Shown piece after piece: positions 48,801-58,326 of a stretch of 64,000 nt of DNA. How positions within the stretch are numbered: position 1 is the stretch's first letter; each line of letters begins with the position of its first letter. Position numbers and translations under genes: made by a program. Below the pieces are notes generated by a model. It made no database searches, was not told the origin of the DNA, and saw only the letters and a program-made list of their open reading frames with translations. Source of the stretch: Oscillatoriales cyanobacterium. Its GTDB lineage: Bacteria; Cyanobacteriota; Cyanobacteriia; Cyanobacteriales; Laspinemataceae. The stretch lies in assembly GCA_011390955.1 (NCBI GenBank), contig JAABRM010000010.1, positions 116,643 through 180,642 of the forward strand. Direction: 5' to 3'.

Positions 48801-48968
48801 TAATTGATAATTGATAATTGATAATTGATAATTGATAATTAACAATTGATAATTGATAATTAACAATTGATAATTGATAATTATGTTTAATTTAAAATTA
48901 TTGATTATGTTTAATTTAAAATTATTGATTATGTTTAATTATCAATTATCAATTATCAATTGTTAATT
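48801..48968. repeat. ATAATTG tandem array
   Basis: Starting directly at the hydrolase stop, TGATAATTGATAATTAACAATT units are followed by ATTATGTTTAATTTAAAATT units and then the inverted ATCAATTATCAATTG form, ending at the next start codon. Confidence 0.85.
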
Positions 48969-49433
48969 ATGAAAGATAATGTTATTAAGGAGAAATCATT
49001 TTCATTTGCATTGCGAATTGTCAAACTATTTCAGTATCTTAATCAAGAAAAACGTGAGTATGTTCTCTCCAAGCAACTTCTGCGGAGTGGTACAGCAATT
49101 GGCGCATTAGTTCGCGAAGCAGAACACGGCGAAAGTCGTGCCGACTTCATTCATAAATTGGCGATCGCCCTCAAAGAAGCCAACGAAACTCAATATTGGC
49201 TAGAATTATTACACAAAGGTGGTTATATAGACTTAAAAGGCTTCAACTCCATTAATCAAGATTGTATAGAACTTTTAAGACTATTAACCTCAATCATAAA
49301 ATCAACTAAGAAAATTATCAATTATCAATTATCAATTATCAATTATCAATTATCAATTATCAATTATCAATTATCAATTATCAATTATCAATTATCAATT
49401 ATCAATTATCAATTATCAATTATCAATTTGTGA
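48969..49433 (+). CDS. four-helix-bundle (S23-type) protein with repeat-encoded tail
   Basis: A 154-residue member of the four helix bundle / 23S rRNA intervening-sequence protein family: SFSFALRIVKLFQYL, SKQLLRSGTAIGALVREAEHGESRADFIHKL and ETQYWLELL are family marks. The family is usually about 115-125 residues, and here the normal domain ends near residue 115. The remaining 39 residues are the peptide INYQLSI repeated over five times, encoded by an (AATTATC)n heptamer array (about 49313-49430), so the native stop has apparently been replaced by the array. Biological role unknown. Confidence 0.78.
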   Translation: MKDNVIKEKSFSFALRIVKLFQYLNQEKREYVLSKQLLRSGTAIGALVREAEHGESRADFIHKLAIALKEANETQYWLELLHKGGYIDLKGFNSINQDCIELLRLLTSIIKSTKKIINYQLSIINYQLSIINYQLSIINYQLSIINYQLSIINL

Positions 49434-49706
49434 AGTTTTATTAAGAATTTTAAGCAATTATTGCCTTTGGCGTTATAAAAACTTAATAATCAATCTCATA
49501 ATTTTATCGATCTTCTAGCCAGATATCACAAAGAGAGATGCATAGAAGAGAGAATTTTCCTCTTTCCTCTTTCCTCTTTCCTCTTTCCTCAGAAATGGTA
49601 TAACGTGGCGAGTCCGGTCACGGATCCTTTGTAAAGCGGCATCCGCCCTAAACGAGATAATCCCATATCCACGAAAACACAAACAACACAACAGGAGTTA
49701 GGCATC
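49434..49706. other. intergenic region with CTCTTTC repeat
   Basis: TTCCTCTTTCCTC units lie at 49557-49590. GCGAGTCCGGTCACGG follows, then an AGGAG ribosome binding site before the next gene. The last 100 bases probably hold its promoter. No gene. Confidence 0.45.
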
Positions 49707-50096
49707 ATGGCACTCAAAAATTTATTTGGCAAAAAATCTGAATATTTCTTAGAATTGGACGAAGCTAAAGGCACTGGGTCAGCGACAACTGCACCAAAAG
49801 CTGAAGCCCCTGCACCAAAAGCTGAAGCCCCTGCCCCTGCAAAAGTAGAAGCAGCAAAGACTGAGAAAGCCCCGGCACCGAAGGCCCCGGCACCGAAAGC
49901 GAAAAAATCTGAACCCGCCCCAGCCCCAGCAGCAGCCCCAGCCCCAGCCAAGCCAGCCCCAGCACCGGCAAAACCTGCGGAACCCGTGGGTGGATTTGCG
50001 ACCCAATATTTAATGCCCAGCACTGGCCCCCGTCGTCGTCCTGGTCCTAATATGAAAACTTTCTTAGATATGGCCAGCCAAATGGGAAATAAGTAA
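49707..50096 (+). CDS. conserved Ala/Pro/Lys-rich cyanobacterial protein
   Basis: A 129-residue protein with a short conserved head (MALKNLFGKKSEYFLELDE), a low-complexity middle (about 28-93) of APKAEAPAP/PAPAKP repeats, and a conserved tail FATQYLMPSTGPRRRPGPNM followed by KTFLDMASQM. I recall the head-linker-tail organisation from other cyanobacteria but no function. It resembles a flexible linker joining two peptide-binding ends. The ribosome binding site AGGAGT is good. Confidence 0.75.
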   Translation: MALKNLFGKKSEYFLELDEAKGTGSATTAPKAEAPAPKAEAPAPAKVEAAKTEKAPAPKAPAPKAKKSEPAPAPAAAPAPAKPAPAPAKPAEPVGGFATQYLMPSTGPRRRPGPNMKTFLDMASQMGNK

Positions 50097-50432
50097 AACA
50101 ATTAATTAATCAGAAATATATCGATCGCAAACCGGGTTTCTTTGGTGGAAAAGAAACCCGGTTTCTTGTTTAGTTGGCAGCGGATTGGCAACGGATTGGC
50201 AGCGGATATTGGCAGCGGATTGGCAACGGATTGGCAGCGGATAGATAACTGTTTGGCAGCGGATAGATAACGGATTGGCAACGGATTGGCAGCGGATATT
50301 GGCAACGGATTGGCAGCGGATTGGCAACGGATTGGCAGCGGTTTGGCAGCGGATAAAATAACTATCTTCAAATAAAATAGAAGGGCTCATCCACTGCCCA
50401 CCAACCACTATCTTCAAATAAAATAGAAGGGC
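50097..50432. repeat. GAAACCCGGTTTC palindrome, 11-bp tandem array and rsmE 3'-end duplication
   Basis: An AACCGGGTTTCTTTGG/AAGAAACCCGGTTTCTT hairpin lies at about 50131-50167. About 15 units of GGCAGCGGATT/GGCAACGGATT lie at about 50174-50354. A 32-bp direct repeat (ACTATCTTCAAATAAAATAG, continuing AAGGGCTCATCC) occurs at 50361 and 50407; the second copy runs into the last codons of rsmE. Confidence 0.8.
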
Positions 50433-51290
50433 TCATCCGCTGCCAACCATATCACTTTCTAAGTAAGCAGCGACTAGGGATAAGGCGACAACGGGCGCGG
50501 TCACGGCTCTGAGGACGCGATCGCCTAATGAAATTGGCTGAAAACCGGCCATCGTCGCTTGCTCTACTTCTGTATTTGTCCAGCCGCCTTCGGGCCCCGT
50601 GGCGATCGCGATTTGGGGATTTGCTTCAGATTTAAGGTCAGATCCTTGCAAAGTTTTGAGTAAATGTGGCCTATCCCCACGAGCCACACAGATATATTTT
50701 TGAGTATATTTCTGAGAGTCGGATCCCCCCCCGCCCCCCTTAATAAGGGGGGTGTCGGATTCCCCCGAAGTTTCCTGCATGAGGGTAGGGGCGATCGGCT
50801 GTTCGCCCCTATTTGAAAACTGAGAAATTTGTGATAAGTATTCAGAGAAAGAAATTGGCTCAAAAATTGTCGGGACTTTTGCTCGTTCTGACTGTTCGGC
50901 GGCTTCTTGGGCAATGCGACGCCACCGTTGAATTTTTTGGGGACTAGGTTTGAGGAGGCTGCGATCGCTCATTACCGGATAAATCGCACTGACACCGAGT
51001 TCCGTAGTTTGACGCACTATCTCTTCTAAGCCATTTCCTTTGGGCATAGCCACAATTAAGCAAACGTCGCCAGGTAATTCGGTGGCAATGGCTATCGGTT
51101 CGAGGATTTGGCCGTTGTTTTCTTGGAGTACCGACAACCACCAACCCCCTTGAGGATCGATGACAATAAAGCGATCGCCTATTTTTAACCGCAGCACTCG
51201 CATCAGATAGTGCTGTTGTTCGGCGGTGAGCAATATTTGCTGACCTTGAATTTGGGCTTGTGCGATCGCGATTCTTTGTAATTGAGACAT
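50433..51290 (-). CDS. rsmE: 16S rRNA m3U1498 methyltransferase
   Basis: A 285-residue SPOUT-class enzyme that methylates U1498 of 16S rRNA. The N-terminal PUA-like part contains HYLMRVLRLKIGDRF. The knot region has AMPKGNGLEEIVRQTTELGV, GPEGG at 232-236 and LGDRVLRAVTAPVVAL. Residues about 158-195 are foreign-looking (RGEQPIAPTLMQ, ESDTPLIKGGGGGSDS) and correspond to two dispersed palindromic repeats in the DNA (50723-50765 and 50783-50812). The gene keeps an open frame across them. Confidence 0.9.
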   Translation of the reverse strand: MSQLQRIAIAQAQIQGQQILLTAEQQHYLMRVLRLKIGDRFIVIDPQGGWWLSVLQENNGQILEPIAIATELPGDVCLIVAMPKGNGLEEIVRQTTELGVSAIYPVMSDRSLLKPSPQKIQRWRRIAQEAAEQSERAKVPTIFEPISFSEYLSQISQFSNRGEQPIAPTLMQETSGESDTPLIKGGGGGSDSQKYTQKYICVARGDRPHLLKTLQGSDLKSEANPQIAIATGPEGGWTNTEVEQATMAGFQPISLGDRVLRAVTAPVVALSLVAAYLESDMVGSG

Positions 51291-51291
51291 G

Positions 51292-51555
51292 AAGGGGCCC
51301 GCCGTCGGCAGGGGAGCGGGGGAGCGGGGGAGCGGAGGAGCGGGGGAGGTTTGTTGATTGTTGATGGTTATTTGTTGTTAGTTATTTGTTGTTAGTTATT
51401 CGTTGTTAGTTGTTAGTTATTTGTTGTTAGTTATTCGTTGTTAGTTGGTAAAACAACCATCAACAAACAACAACCAACAACCAACAACCAACAATCAACC
51501 ATCAACAACCAACAACCAACAACCAACAAACAACAATCAACCATCAACAATCAAC
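51292..51555. repeat. GGGGGAGCG array and inverted pair of heptamer arrays
   Basis: GGGGAGCG units lie at 51307-51348; GTTGTTAGTTATTCGTTG/GTTATTT units at 51355-51448; then complementary CAACAACCAACAACC/CAACAATCAACC units to 51555, next to the sir stop. Same mirror arrangement as at 10543. Confidence 0.85.
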
Positions 51556-53610
51556 CTAATCCGCCGATTGTTGACTAGCCAGGAAAGCTTCGAGGGCATT
51601 CGCGGCTAGTTCGCTCATGGGTTTGCCTTGACGGGCGGCTTCATTTTTCAGGCGATGATAAATATCTTCGCTGAGGTTGACGCGACGACGGGGGCGACGT
51701 TCTTTTTCGTCTTCTTCAGAACCTCGATCGACGATATCTTCGGAAATAGTTTCGGTGCTGGGAATCAAATCTGTGTCAACGGGGGCGGTCAATAATTCGG
51801 TAGTCATTTTGTTGCTAGTTACAGGAGTATTTTGCTTATACGAGGCGGTAAGTTCACGAATGGCATCCAGACCAATGCGATCGCAAAAATCGCCAAAACT
51901 CTCACCGGCAGAAAGTCGATTTTGCTTAAAATTGACCAAAATCGGCTCTAGGAATGCCTCTAAGTAATCAATATGTAGCTTCTCAATTACGGGTTGAGCC
52001 AGTCGGGTTTGGCTGGGGGAACCACCGAGCCAAATTTGATAACTCTCTGGGGCACTGCCGACAAACCCTAATTCTGCCACATAAGGACGCGCACAACCAT
52101 TTGGGCAGCCGGTCATTCTGACTACAAATTGGTCTTGGGATAGCCCTAGTTTATTTAATAGCGCCCGAATTCGCTCTAAAATTCCAGGGATGGCGCGTTC
52201 TGATTCTGTCACCGCTAATCCACAAGTGGGCAACGCGGGACAAGCCATTGCAGTCCGCACCAGGGGATCGATTTCCGTTTCGGCTTTGATCCCATAGCCT
52301 TGGAGGATTTGTTTAATTTCCTGCTGGTTGGCGGGCTTAATATCGTAGAGAATGACATTTTGATGGGGACTGACCAACATGGGTATGTTGAACTTCTCGA
52401 CAATTTCCCGCAAAGCGGTTTTGAGTTTAAAATCACCGCGATCGCAAACTCGGCCATTATCGATGGATATGCCCAGAAACATCAACCCATCCCCTTGATC
52501 GTGCCAACCGAGAAAGTCTTCATACTTCCATTCGGGTAAGGGCTTAAAGGGTTCGAGTTTTTTGCCAAAATAGCTTTCTACGGTGGCGCGGAATTTTTCC
52601 ACGCCCCAGTCATTGATCAGATATTTCATCCGGGAATGACGGCGGTTTTGGCGATCGCCATAGTCTCGTTGAGTGGCGACCACAGCTTTCACCAACTCAT
52701 AGACATCTTCTTTGGCTACATAACCAATGGGATCCGCTAACCGGGCAAAGGTTTCCTCTTTATTATGAGTCCGACCTAACCCACCGCCCGCGAGGACGTT
52801 AAATCCGATTAATTTACTATGTTCGTCAGCAATGACTACTAAACCCAGGTCTTGGGTATAGATATCTACGGAATTATCTCCCGGTACGGTCACGCAAATT
52901 TTGAATTTGCGGGGCATAAATTGAGTGCCATAGATGGGTTCTGGACTATCCTCAAACAGAGTCCCATTATTCTGATGGCGGCGGGCTTCTTTAACAGCGG
53001 GATTTTCTTCCGCACTAATAACTTTTTCCCCATCTAGCCAAATCTCATAATAAGCGCCGCTTTGAGGGGTGAGTAAATCGGCGATATTGTTGGCATAGCG
53101 CAAGGCATAGTCATATTCTGGGCGATTGTGAAAGGGAGCCGGAGGTGCCATGACGTTGCGATTTAGATCGCCACAAGCCCCTAGGGTTGACCCCATATTG
53201 CGGACAATTTCCGCGATCGCGCTTTTCAGATTTTTCTTGAGAATGCCGTGCAGTTGAAAGCCCTGGCGAGTGGTGGCTCGCAGAGTATGATTCCCATATC
53301 GATCCGATAAGCGATCCAAAGTGAGATAAAGTTGGGGGGGAATAAATCCACCTGGCGATCGAGTCCGCAGCATCATTTGATAATCTTTTTCTTGCCCTTT
53401 GACCCGATTATCACGATTGTCTTGCTGATACGATCCATGAAATTTCAGAATTTGAATTCCATCTTCTGTAAAGTAATTGGTGTCCTGAAGCAACTCACTG
53501 GCTACAGGTTCTCGCAAGAAGTTACTACGCTCCTTGAGTGCTTCCAGCTTCGATAGCTTTTTTTCCGTATCTCCAGAGGCAGGAGCCGTCATAGTTGTAG
53601 AGTTAGACAT
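51556..53610 (-). CDS. sir: ferredoxin-sulfite reductase with C-terminal RHH-like extension
   Basis: A 684-residue ferredoxin-dependent sulfite reductase that reduces sulfite to sulfide in assimilation. Siroheme/4Fe-4S cysteines are C457, C463, C502 and C506 (CPALPTC and CPNGC). Both ferrodoxin-like halves are complete ([31 protein letters not shown]). Beyond the usual end, an acidic linker (about 605-637) leads to a 45-residue basic domain, [20 protein letters not shown] then [20 protein letters not shown], that looks like a ribbon-helix-helix DNA-binding fold. Family members are usually about 635-655 residues long. Confidence 0.9.
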   Translation of the reverse strand: MSNSTTMTAPASGDTEKKLSKLEALKERSNFLREPVASELLQDTNYFTEDGIQILKFHGSYQQDNRDNRVKGQEKDYQMMLRTRSPGGFIPPQLYLTLDRLSDRYGNHTLRATTRQGFQLHGILKKNLKSAIAEIVRNMGSTLGACGDLNRNVMAPPAPFHNRPEYDYALRYANNIADLLTPQSGAYYEIWLDGEKVISAEENPAVKEARRHQNNGTLFEDSPEPIYGTQFMPRKFKICVTVPGDNSVDIYTQDLGLVVIADEHSKLIGFNVLAGGGLGRTHNKEETFARLADPIGYVAKEDVYELVKAVVATQRDYGDRQNRRHSRMKYLINDWGVEKFRATVESYFGKKLEPFKPLPEWKYEDFLGWHDQGDGLMFLGISIDNGRVCDRGDFKLKTALREIVEKFNIPMLVSPHQNVILYDIKPANQQEIKQILQGYGIKAETEIDPLVRTAMACPALPTCGLAVTESERAIPGILERIRALLNKLGLSQDQFVVRMTGCPNGCARPYVAELGFVGSAPESYQIWLGGSPSQTRLAQPVIEKLHIDYLEAFLEPILVNFKQNRLSAGESFGDFCDRIGLDAIRELTASYKQNTPVTSNKMTTELLTAPVDTDLIPSTETISEDIVDRGSEEDEKERRPRRRVNLSEDIYHRLKNEAARQGKPMSELAANALEAFLASQQSAD

Positions 53611-54049
53611 TAGTCGTTGATCTCAAAAAAAAACTCGCTTTCTGTCCGAATCATTAAATGCACAGGATTTACGCACCGTCCATATCTTTTGTGTAAGATT
53701 GTTGGGCAACCACTTCGGGGTTCCTACTGTGGTTTCTGTGCGTTCTGACACACTTCGATTGAGACGTGCGGCTAACTTTCAATAAATAAGTCGCCACGCC
53801 ATCTCCAGTAAACCACCCCTAAGTCCTCACGAAATGGATAATTGATCATTGATAGTTGATAATTGATAATTTTGTTTAATTGTCAATTATCAACTATCAA
53901 TTATCAATTATTTCCGCAAATCCGGTCGGAATTGTGGTGATTGGGCCGATCTTACCATTTAATTGGGATCCACAGATTCAGGATCCATAAATCTTTACAA
54001 ACTTGCCTGTTGCCTTAGAATTTTCTTAATCAATCAAAACGATCGAACT
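53611..54049. other. 440-bp divergent intergenic region between sir and FTR1 permease
   Basis: It contains an ATAATTGATCATTGATAG array with its inverse (about 53838-53912) and the promoters of both divergent genes. A short frame upstream of the FTR1 ATG is open from 53963 but lacks coding character. No further gene. Confidence 0.5.
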
Positions 54050-55003
54050 ATGGATTTTAGTGCGGCCTTACCGACTTTTGTGATTACCCTACGGGAAGGG
54101 GTGGAAGCAGCCCTGGTAGTGGGAATTGTCCTGGCTTGCTTGAAAAAAGCTCAAGCCAGTGATTTGAACCGTTGGGTTTACAGTGGTGTTGTTAGTGGGG
54201 TTATGGTCAGTGCCTTAGTGGGTTGGCTATTTAGTGGGATTTTATTCGCCCTGAGTCAGTCGGAGCAACTTTATGCCCCAGTGGTGGAGTCTTTGCTCAA
54301 GGCGGGATTTTGTTTGGTGGCGATCGCGATGCTGAGTTGGATGCTGATTTGGATGACTCAGCAAGCTAAATCTTTAAAAGGTGAAATTGAAACTGCGGTG
54401 AGTTCGGCGATCGCAGTCCCCTCTCTAAAATCTGGTCTGAAACATGGGCAAGCCGGTTGGGGCATATTCACCTTAATTTTCATCGCGGTGTTACGAGAAG
54501 GTTTTGAAACGGTCTTATTTATTGTGGCTCAGTTTCAGCAAGGATGGACACCAGCGATCGGGGCATTGTTAGGGTTGCTGGGGGCCGTGGCGATCGGATT
54601 TTTGCTGTTTCAAGGAGGCGTCAGGATTAATCTGCGGCTATTTTTTCAACTCATGGGCATCTTGTTACTCTTGATTGTCTCTGGATTGGTGATTTCCGCG
54701 TTAAAAAATGTTGATAATGCGGGGATGATTTTATCGGAGATCGATGCTCGGTTTAGTGACTTGTGCTTTTCTGGTTCTGGTTCCTGCGTCCTCGGCCCAA
54801 TGGTTTGGGATACTAGCGAATTTCTTTCCGATCGCCAGTTTCCTGGTATGATTCTTAAGGCTTTATTTGGCTATCGCTCTCATTTATATTTGGCTCAAGC
54901 GGTGGGCTATGTGGTATTTTTATTTACCGTAGGTATTTTCTATTTTTCCAGCTTGGGTGGAGAGCGCAGTAAATCTCAAACTTCGGCAGTGAGTCGTCAA
55001 TGA
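54050..55003 (+). CDS. FTR1-family iron permease
   Basis: A 317-residue inner-membrane protein of the FTR1/EfeU family, transporting ferric iron. It has about seven hydrophobic helices and the two REGxE iron-binding motifs: REGVE at 15-19 and REGFE at 149-153. I start it at the ATG of MDFSAALPTFVITLREG, which leaves the first motif inside helix 1 as in EfeU. No EfeO/EfeB partner is adjacent. Confidence 0.88.
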   Translation: MDFSAALPTFVITLREGVEAALVVGIVLACLKKAQASDLNRWVYSGVVSGVMVSALVGWLFSGILFALSQSEQLYAPVVESLLKAGFCLVAIAMLSWMLIWMTQQAKSLKGEIETAVSSAIAVPSLKSGLKHGQAGWGIFTLIFIAVLREGFETVLFIVAQFQQGWTPAIGALLGLLGAVAIGFLLFQGGVRINLRLFFQLMGILLLLIVSGLVISALKNVDNAGMILSEIDARFSDLCFSGSGSCVLGPMVWDTSEFLSDRQFPGMILKALFGYRSHLYLAQAVGYVVFLFTVGIFYFSSLGGERSKSQTSAVSRQ

Positions 55004-55121
55004 TTTCCGTTGGCGTATCTTCCTTCTGGCGCGGGTTTGTCGGTTTTTTTCAATTTTGAAAGGCCACAGATCTTCTAGGGAAAGAAAATGCCAAATCCTA
55101 TCGTCAAATATCCCCGGAAAT

Positions 55122-55955
55122 ATGTCCCAGGCAACCGTTACACAGTTATTTATTCACCCGATTAAAGGTCTGACTCCCCAAGCGTGCGATTCCCGTGAGG
55201 GATCCGCTTTGCGGCATCGCGCTGTGCTACTTCCTGGACATGGAATTAAAGGCGATCGGGCTATGGCTTTAATGTTTGTGGATACTGAGGGAATTGACTC
55301 CCTGGAGACCTTGCCCTGGAAGCCTAAAAAATACTTTGCGGTGCAGAATGACTGGCCTGGTTTAGCTCGGTTAAAATGCACTTATGACCCAGAAAATGCC
55401 GAACTCAGGGTTAGCATTGGCCAAAGTTCTTCGCCTCTGTTGGTGGCTGCCACCAATACCTCCCAGGGACGGGCGGCAATTAGTGCTTTTTTTACTAGCT
55501 ATTTAGCTGGATTAAAACCTACGGAAAAAGCCCGTCATCCGCAGTATTCTCCAGTGCAGTTGGTGGGAACAAGTACAGGTGAAACTCGTTATAGCGATCG
55601 CCAGTCTGGACATATTTCTATTATCAGTCAAGCCACTGTGGATGAAATTAGCCGTTGCGTGGGTGCAGAATTAGATATTCGCCGATTTCGCCCGAATATT
55701 GTAGTAGACGGGGTTGCTCCTTGGAGTGAGTTTGACTGGGTAGGAAAAGAGTTATATCTTGGGGAAAGTCGAATTGTGGTTTCTGCCCGGATTGGTCGCT
55801 GTGTCAACATTGAGGTAAATCCAGAAACGGGCGATCGGGATTTGCCGTTATGTCGCCTCCTTACCGAACAATTTGGTCATTTACAAACTGGGGTGGTAGC
55901 AGAAGTCATCAGCGGTGGCAATATCCAGATAGGCGATCGTTTAGAAATAGCTTAA
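55122..55955 (+). CDS. MOSC-domain protein
   Basis: A 277-residue protein with the N-terminal MOSC beta-barrel (VTQLFIHPIKGLTP) and MOSC domain (about 125-275, SDRQSGHISIISQATVDEI, FRPNIVVDG, IGRCVNIEVNPETGDRDLPL with the conserved Cys). MOSC proteins bind sulfur or molybdenum cofactor, as in mARC and YiiM. A 35-bp palindromic element at 55186-55220 encodes CDSREGSALRHR between PQA and the conserved LLPGHGIKGDRAMALMF. The start is taken at the ATG after CCCCGGAAAT. Confidence 0.82.
   Translation: MSQATVTQLFIHPIKGLTPQACDSREGSALRHRAVLLPGHGIKGDRAMALMFVDTEGIDSLETLPWKPKKYFAVQNDWPGLARLKCTYDPENAELRVSIGQSSSPLLVAATNTSQGRAAISAFFTSYLAGLKPTEKARHPQYSPVQLVGTSTGETRYSDRQSGHISIISQATVDEISRCVGAELDIRRFRPNIVVDGVAPWSEFDWVGKELYLGESRIVVSARIGRCVNIEVNPETGDRDLPLCRLLTEQFGHLQTGVVAEVISGGNIQIGDRLEIA
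55186..55220. repeat. 35-bp palindromic element inside the MOSC gene
   Basis: GCGATTCCCGTGAGGGATCC followed by GCTTTGCGGCATCGC; inverse orientation relative to the copy in the multicopper oxidase gene. Confidence 0.65.
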
Positions 55956-56127
55956 AACTTGCTTAATTCATCCTTTAATTTTTTTTATCTTTCCCCGAAA
56001 TCAAGCCGAAACATCGGCTTCGATCGAAATCATCGTTTTCCGTCAAAATTTTCCATCAAAATTTTCCATCAAAATTTTTAAAAAAAAATTAAAGAAACCG
56101 TTATTCTCAAATAAAAACTTCTCAAAT

Positions 56128-57783
56128 ATGTCTCAACATCTTGTCAAGATTTTACTCATAGATAGAGAACTGCATGATTATCAGGTACTCAAAGATATTT
56201 TAGCTCAAATATCCACTTTTCAACTTAATTTAAACTGGGTAAATAATTATGCAGAAGGGTTAGAAAATACCATTACTAATCAAGCGGATATTTATTTGAT
56301 CGATCGCGAATTAGAATCTCATTCATATTCAGGCTTACAGCTTTTAAAAGAATCTAGACAAAAAGGCTGCACTCAACCAATTTTTATCCTCACAGAATCC
56401 GATCTAAAATCCAGAGAAATCGAAGCAATTACAGCGGCTGGTGCCACGGATTATTTCGATAAAAGTGAACTTAATGTAACCCTTTTAGAACACTCAATTC
56501 GTTATGCCCTAAAAGAGCAACAAATTAATCAAGCATTGCGATTAAGCGAACAACGCTATGCCTTGGCTTTAAGCGCGGGAGAAGTGGGGGTTTGGGACTG
56601 GGATATCAAAAATAACCAGCTTTATGTGGCAACGAATTTAAAAGCCATGCTGGGCTATACTAATAATGAAATTATTCCCAATTGGGAAGAATGGCAAAAA
56701 CTGATTCATCCCGACGATCAAGAACCGGTTAAGGTGGTTTTAGCGAATCATTTAGCCGGGTTAACCAGTCAGTATGAAGTGGAATATCGCCGACTGCATA
56801 AAGATGGAACTTGGCGGTGGTTTCTGTCGCGGGGTGATACTTTAAGAGATAGCAATGGTCAGCCTTGTCGGATGGCTGGTTCGGAAACCGATATCACCGA
56901 ACGCAAGCAATTAGAAGCTTATTTGCGTCAATCTCTAGAGAATGAAAAGGAAATTAATTACTTAAAATCTCGCTTTTTAACGATGGTTTCCCATGAGTTT
57001 AGGACGCCTTTGGCGACGATTTTATCCTCCGCAGATTTGCTAGAATTTTATGTAGAACAGTTGCAAAAAGAAAATGCTTTAAACCATGTGGAACGCCTCC
57101 AAAGCGCGGCGGAATACATGACCCAAATGTTAAATGATGTGCTACTTATGGAAGATGCAAAAACTGGAAATTTGAATTTTAATCCGGTTTGGTTAGATTT
57201 ATGTGAATTCTCTAATGAATTTGTCAAAAACTTAAAATTTTCTATTAATAGGACTAAAGTAATTGCTCAAAATAAAAAGCATCAAATTGATGTAATAATT
57301 CACTTAAATAATAATTTAGAAGAAACCCACATTTATGGTTTATTTGATAAAGATTTAATGAAGCAAATTTTAAATCATTTATTATGGAATGCGATTAAGT
57401 ATTCTCCCCAGGGTGGTTCGATTGTTTTGGAAATTGATGCCACCGATGATGAGGAAATTATTTTGCAAGTCAAAGATCGTGGGATTGGCATTCCCACCGC
57501 CGAACAAACTCAAATTTTCGAGATGTTTTATCGAGGTAATAATATAGAAAATATTCCCGGCAGTGGGTTGGGACTATCTATTGTCAAAAGCTGTGTTTAT
57601 TTACATGGTGGGGATATGTCTGTCCAAAGTACCGTAGGTGTGGGGAGTACATTTACGGTGAAATTGCCTTGGCATAAATCTCAAGATAGTTATCAGGAGT
57701 ATTTTTGTACTCTCACGGATGTGGAAATTATGCATACAGACCTTCATATTACGAAGGTAGAGCATCAGTCTGATTCTTGGTAA
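56128..57783 (+). CDS. REC-PAS-histidine kinase (hybrid sensor)
   Basis: A 551-residue cytoplasmic two-component protein: response-regulator receiver (1-130, acceptor D59), PAS/PAC sensor domain (about 142-260, typical HPDDQEPVKVVLANHL and RRLHKDGTWRWFLSRG), HisKA with VSHEFRTP (H289) and HATPase (about 390-520; N-box LLWNAIKYSP, G1 DRGIGIP, G2 GSGLGLSIV). The receiver-first architecture is common in cyanobacterial kinases acting downstream of another kinase. No cognate regulator gene is adjacent; signal unknown. Confidence 0.9.
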   Translation: MSQHLVKILLIDRELHDYQVLKDILAQISTFQLNLNWVNNYAEGLENTITNQADIYLIDRELESHSYSGLQLLKESRQKGCTQPIFILTESDLKSREIEAITAAGATDYFDKSELNVTLLEHSIRYALKEQQINQALRLSEQRYALALSAGEVGVWDWDIKNNQLYVATNLKAMLGYTNNEIIPNWEEWQKLIHPDDQEPVKVVLANHLAGLTSQYEVEYRRLHKDGTWRWFLSRGDTLRDSNGQPCRMAGSETDITERKQLEAYLRQSLENEKEINYLKSRFLTMVSHEFRTPLATILSSADLLEFYVEQLQKENALNHVERLQSAAEYMTQMLNDVLLMEDAKTGNLNFNPVWLDLCEFSNEFVKNLKFSINRTKVIAQNKKHQIDVIIHLNNNLEETHIYGLFDKDLMKQILNHLLWNAIKYSPQGGSIVLEIDATDDEEIILQVKDRGIGIPTAEQTQIFEMFYRGNNIENIPGSGLGLSIVKSCVYLHGGDMSVQSTVGVGSTFTVKLPWHKSQDSYQEYFCTLTDVEIMHTDLHITKVEHQSDSW

Positions 57784-58056
57784 TATTAAATTTGTTGTTT
57801 GTTGTTTGTTGGTTGTTGGTTGTTGGTTGGGGTGTAATTGATAATTGATAATTGATAATTGATAATTGATAATTGATAATTGATAATTGTTAATTGTTAA
57901 TTGTTAATTGTTAATTGTTAATTATTCCCTACACCCTACACCCTCTCTTTTCTGTGCTGATGATTTGCACAAGCTATATTTAGGATCCAGCGTTTAAATA
58001 TTTCACAGAGAAAGTGCGATACTATATTAATTACTTACTAATTATTGGCTTAAAAT
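57784..58056. repeat. heptamer arrays TTGTTGG, ATAATTG and GTTAATT
   Basis: GTTTGTTGGTTGTTGG units (57793-57830), ATTGATAATTGATAATTG units (57837-57890), then TTAATTGTTAATTG units (57890-57925). A promoter for the next gene may lie at 57960-58050; none assigned. Confidence 0.8.
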
Positions 58057-58326
58057 ATGGAAACTTTGCTGTTAACAATTGTCATTATATTGCAGATTGT
58101 ATTAATCGGCCTCATTCTCTACCGCGATTACCACCTCTTACCCGTGGGGTTAGGATTTCGTGAAGACTTGCACATTTCCGAGGAAACAGCCGAGAAACAA
58201 AGAGCAAGTTCAAAGAATTTATGGGATAATCCACCACCAGCATCCGCAGAGTTAAAGTTGACTGTTGCTGAGTTTAAAGATAAGTATGACAGGAGTGACC
58301 CGTGGGATGGAGATTTTGTAGCTTAA
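58057..58326 (+). CDS. small membrane protein, possible antitoxin partner of the GNAT gene
   Basis: An 89-residue protein with one N-terminal transmembrane helix (about 4-22), a charged middle (SEETAEKQRASSKNLWDNPP) and a C-terminal segment KLTVAEFKDKYDRSDPWDGDF. Its last 25 bases overlap the acetyltransferase gene in another frame, so the two are translationally coupled. Toxic GNATs normally pair with ribbon-helix-helix antitoxins; this protein shows no such fold. A partner role is inferred only from the overlap. Confidence 0.6.
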   Translation: METLLLTIVIILQIVLIGLILYRDYHLLPVGLGFREDLHISEETAEKQRASSKNLWDNPPPASAELKLTVAEFKDKYDRSDPWDGDFVA

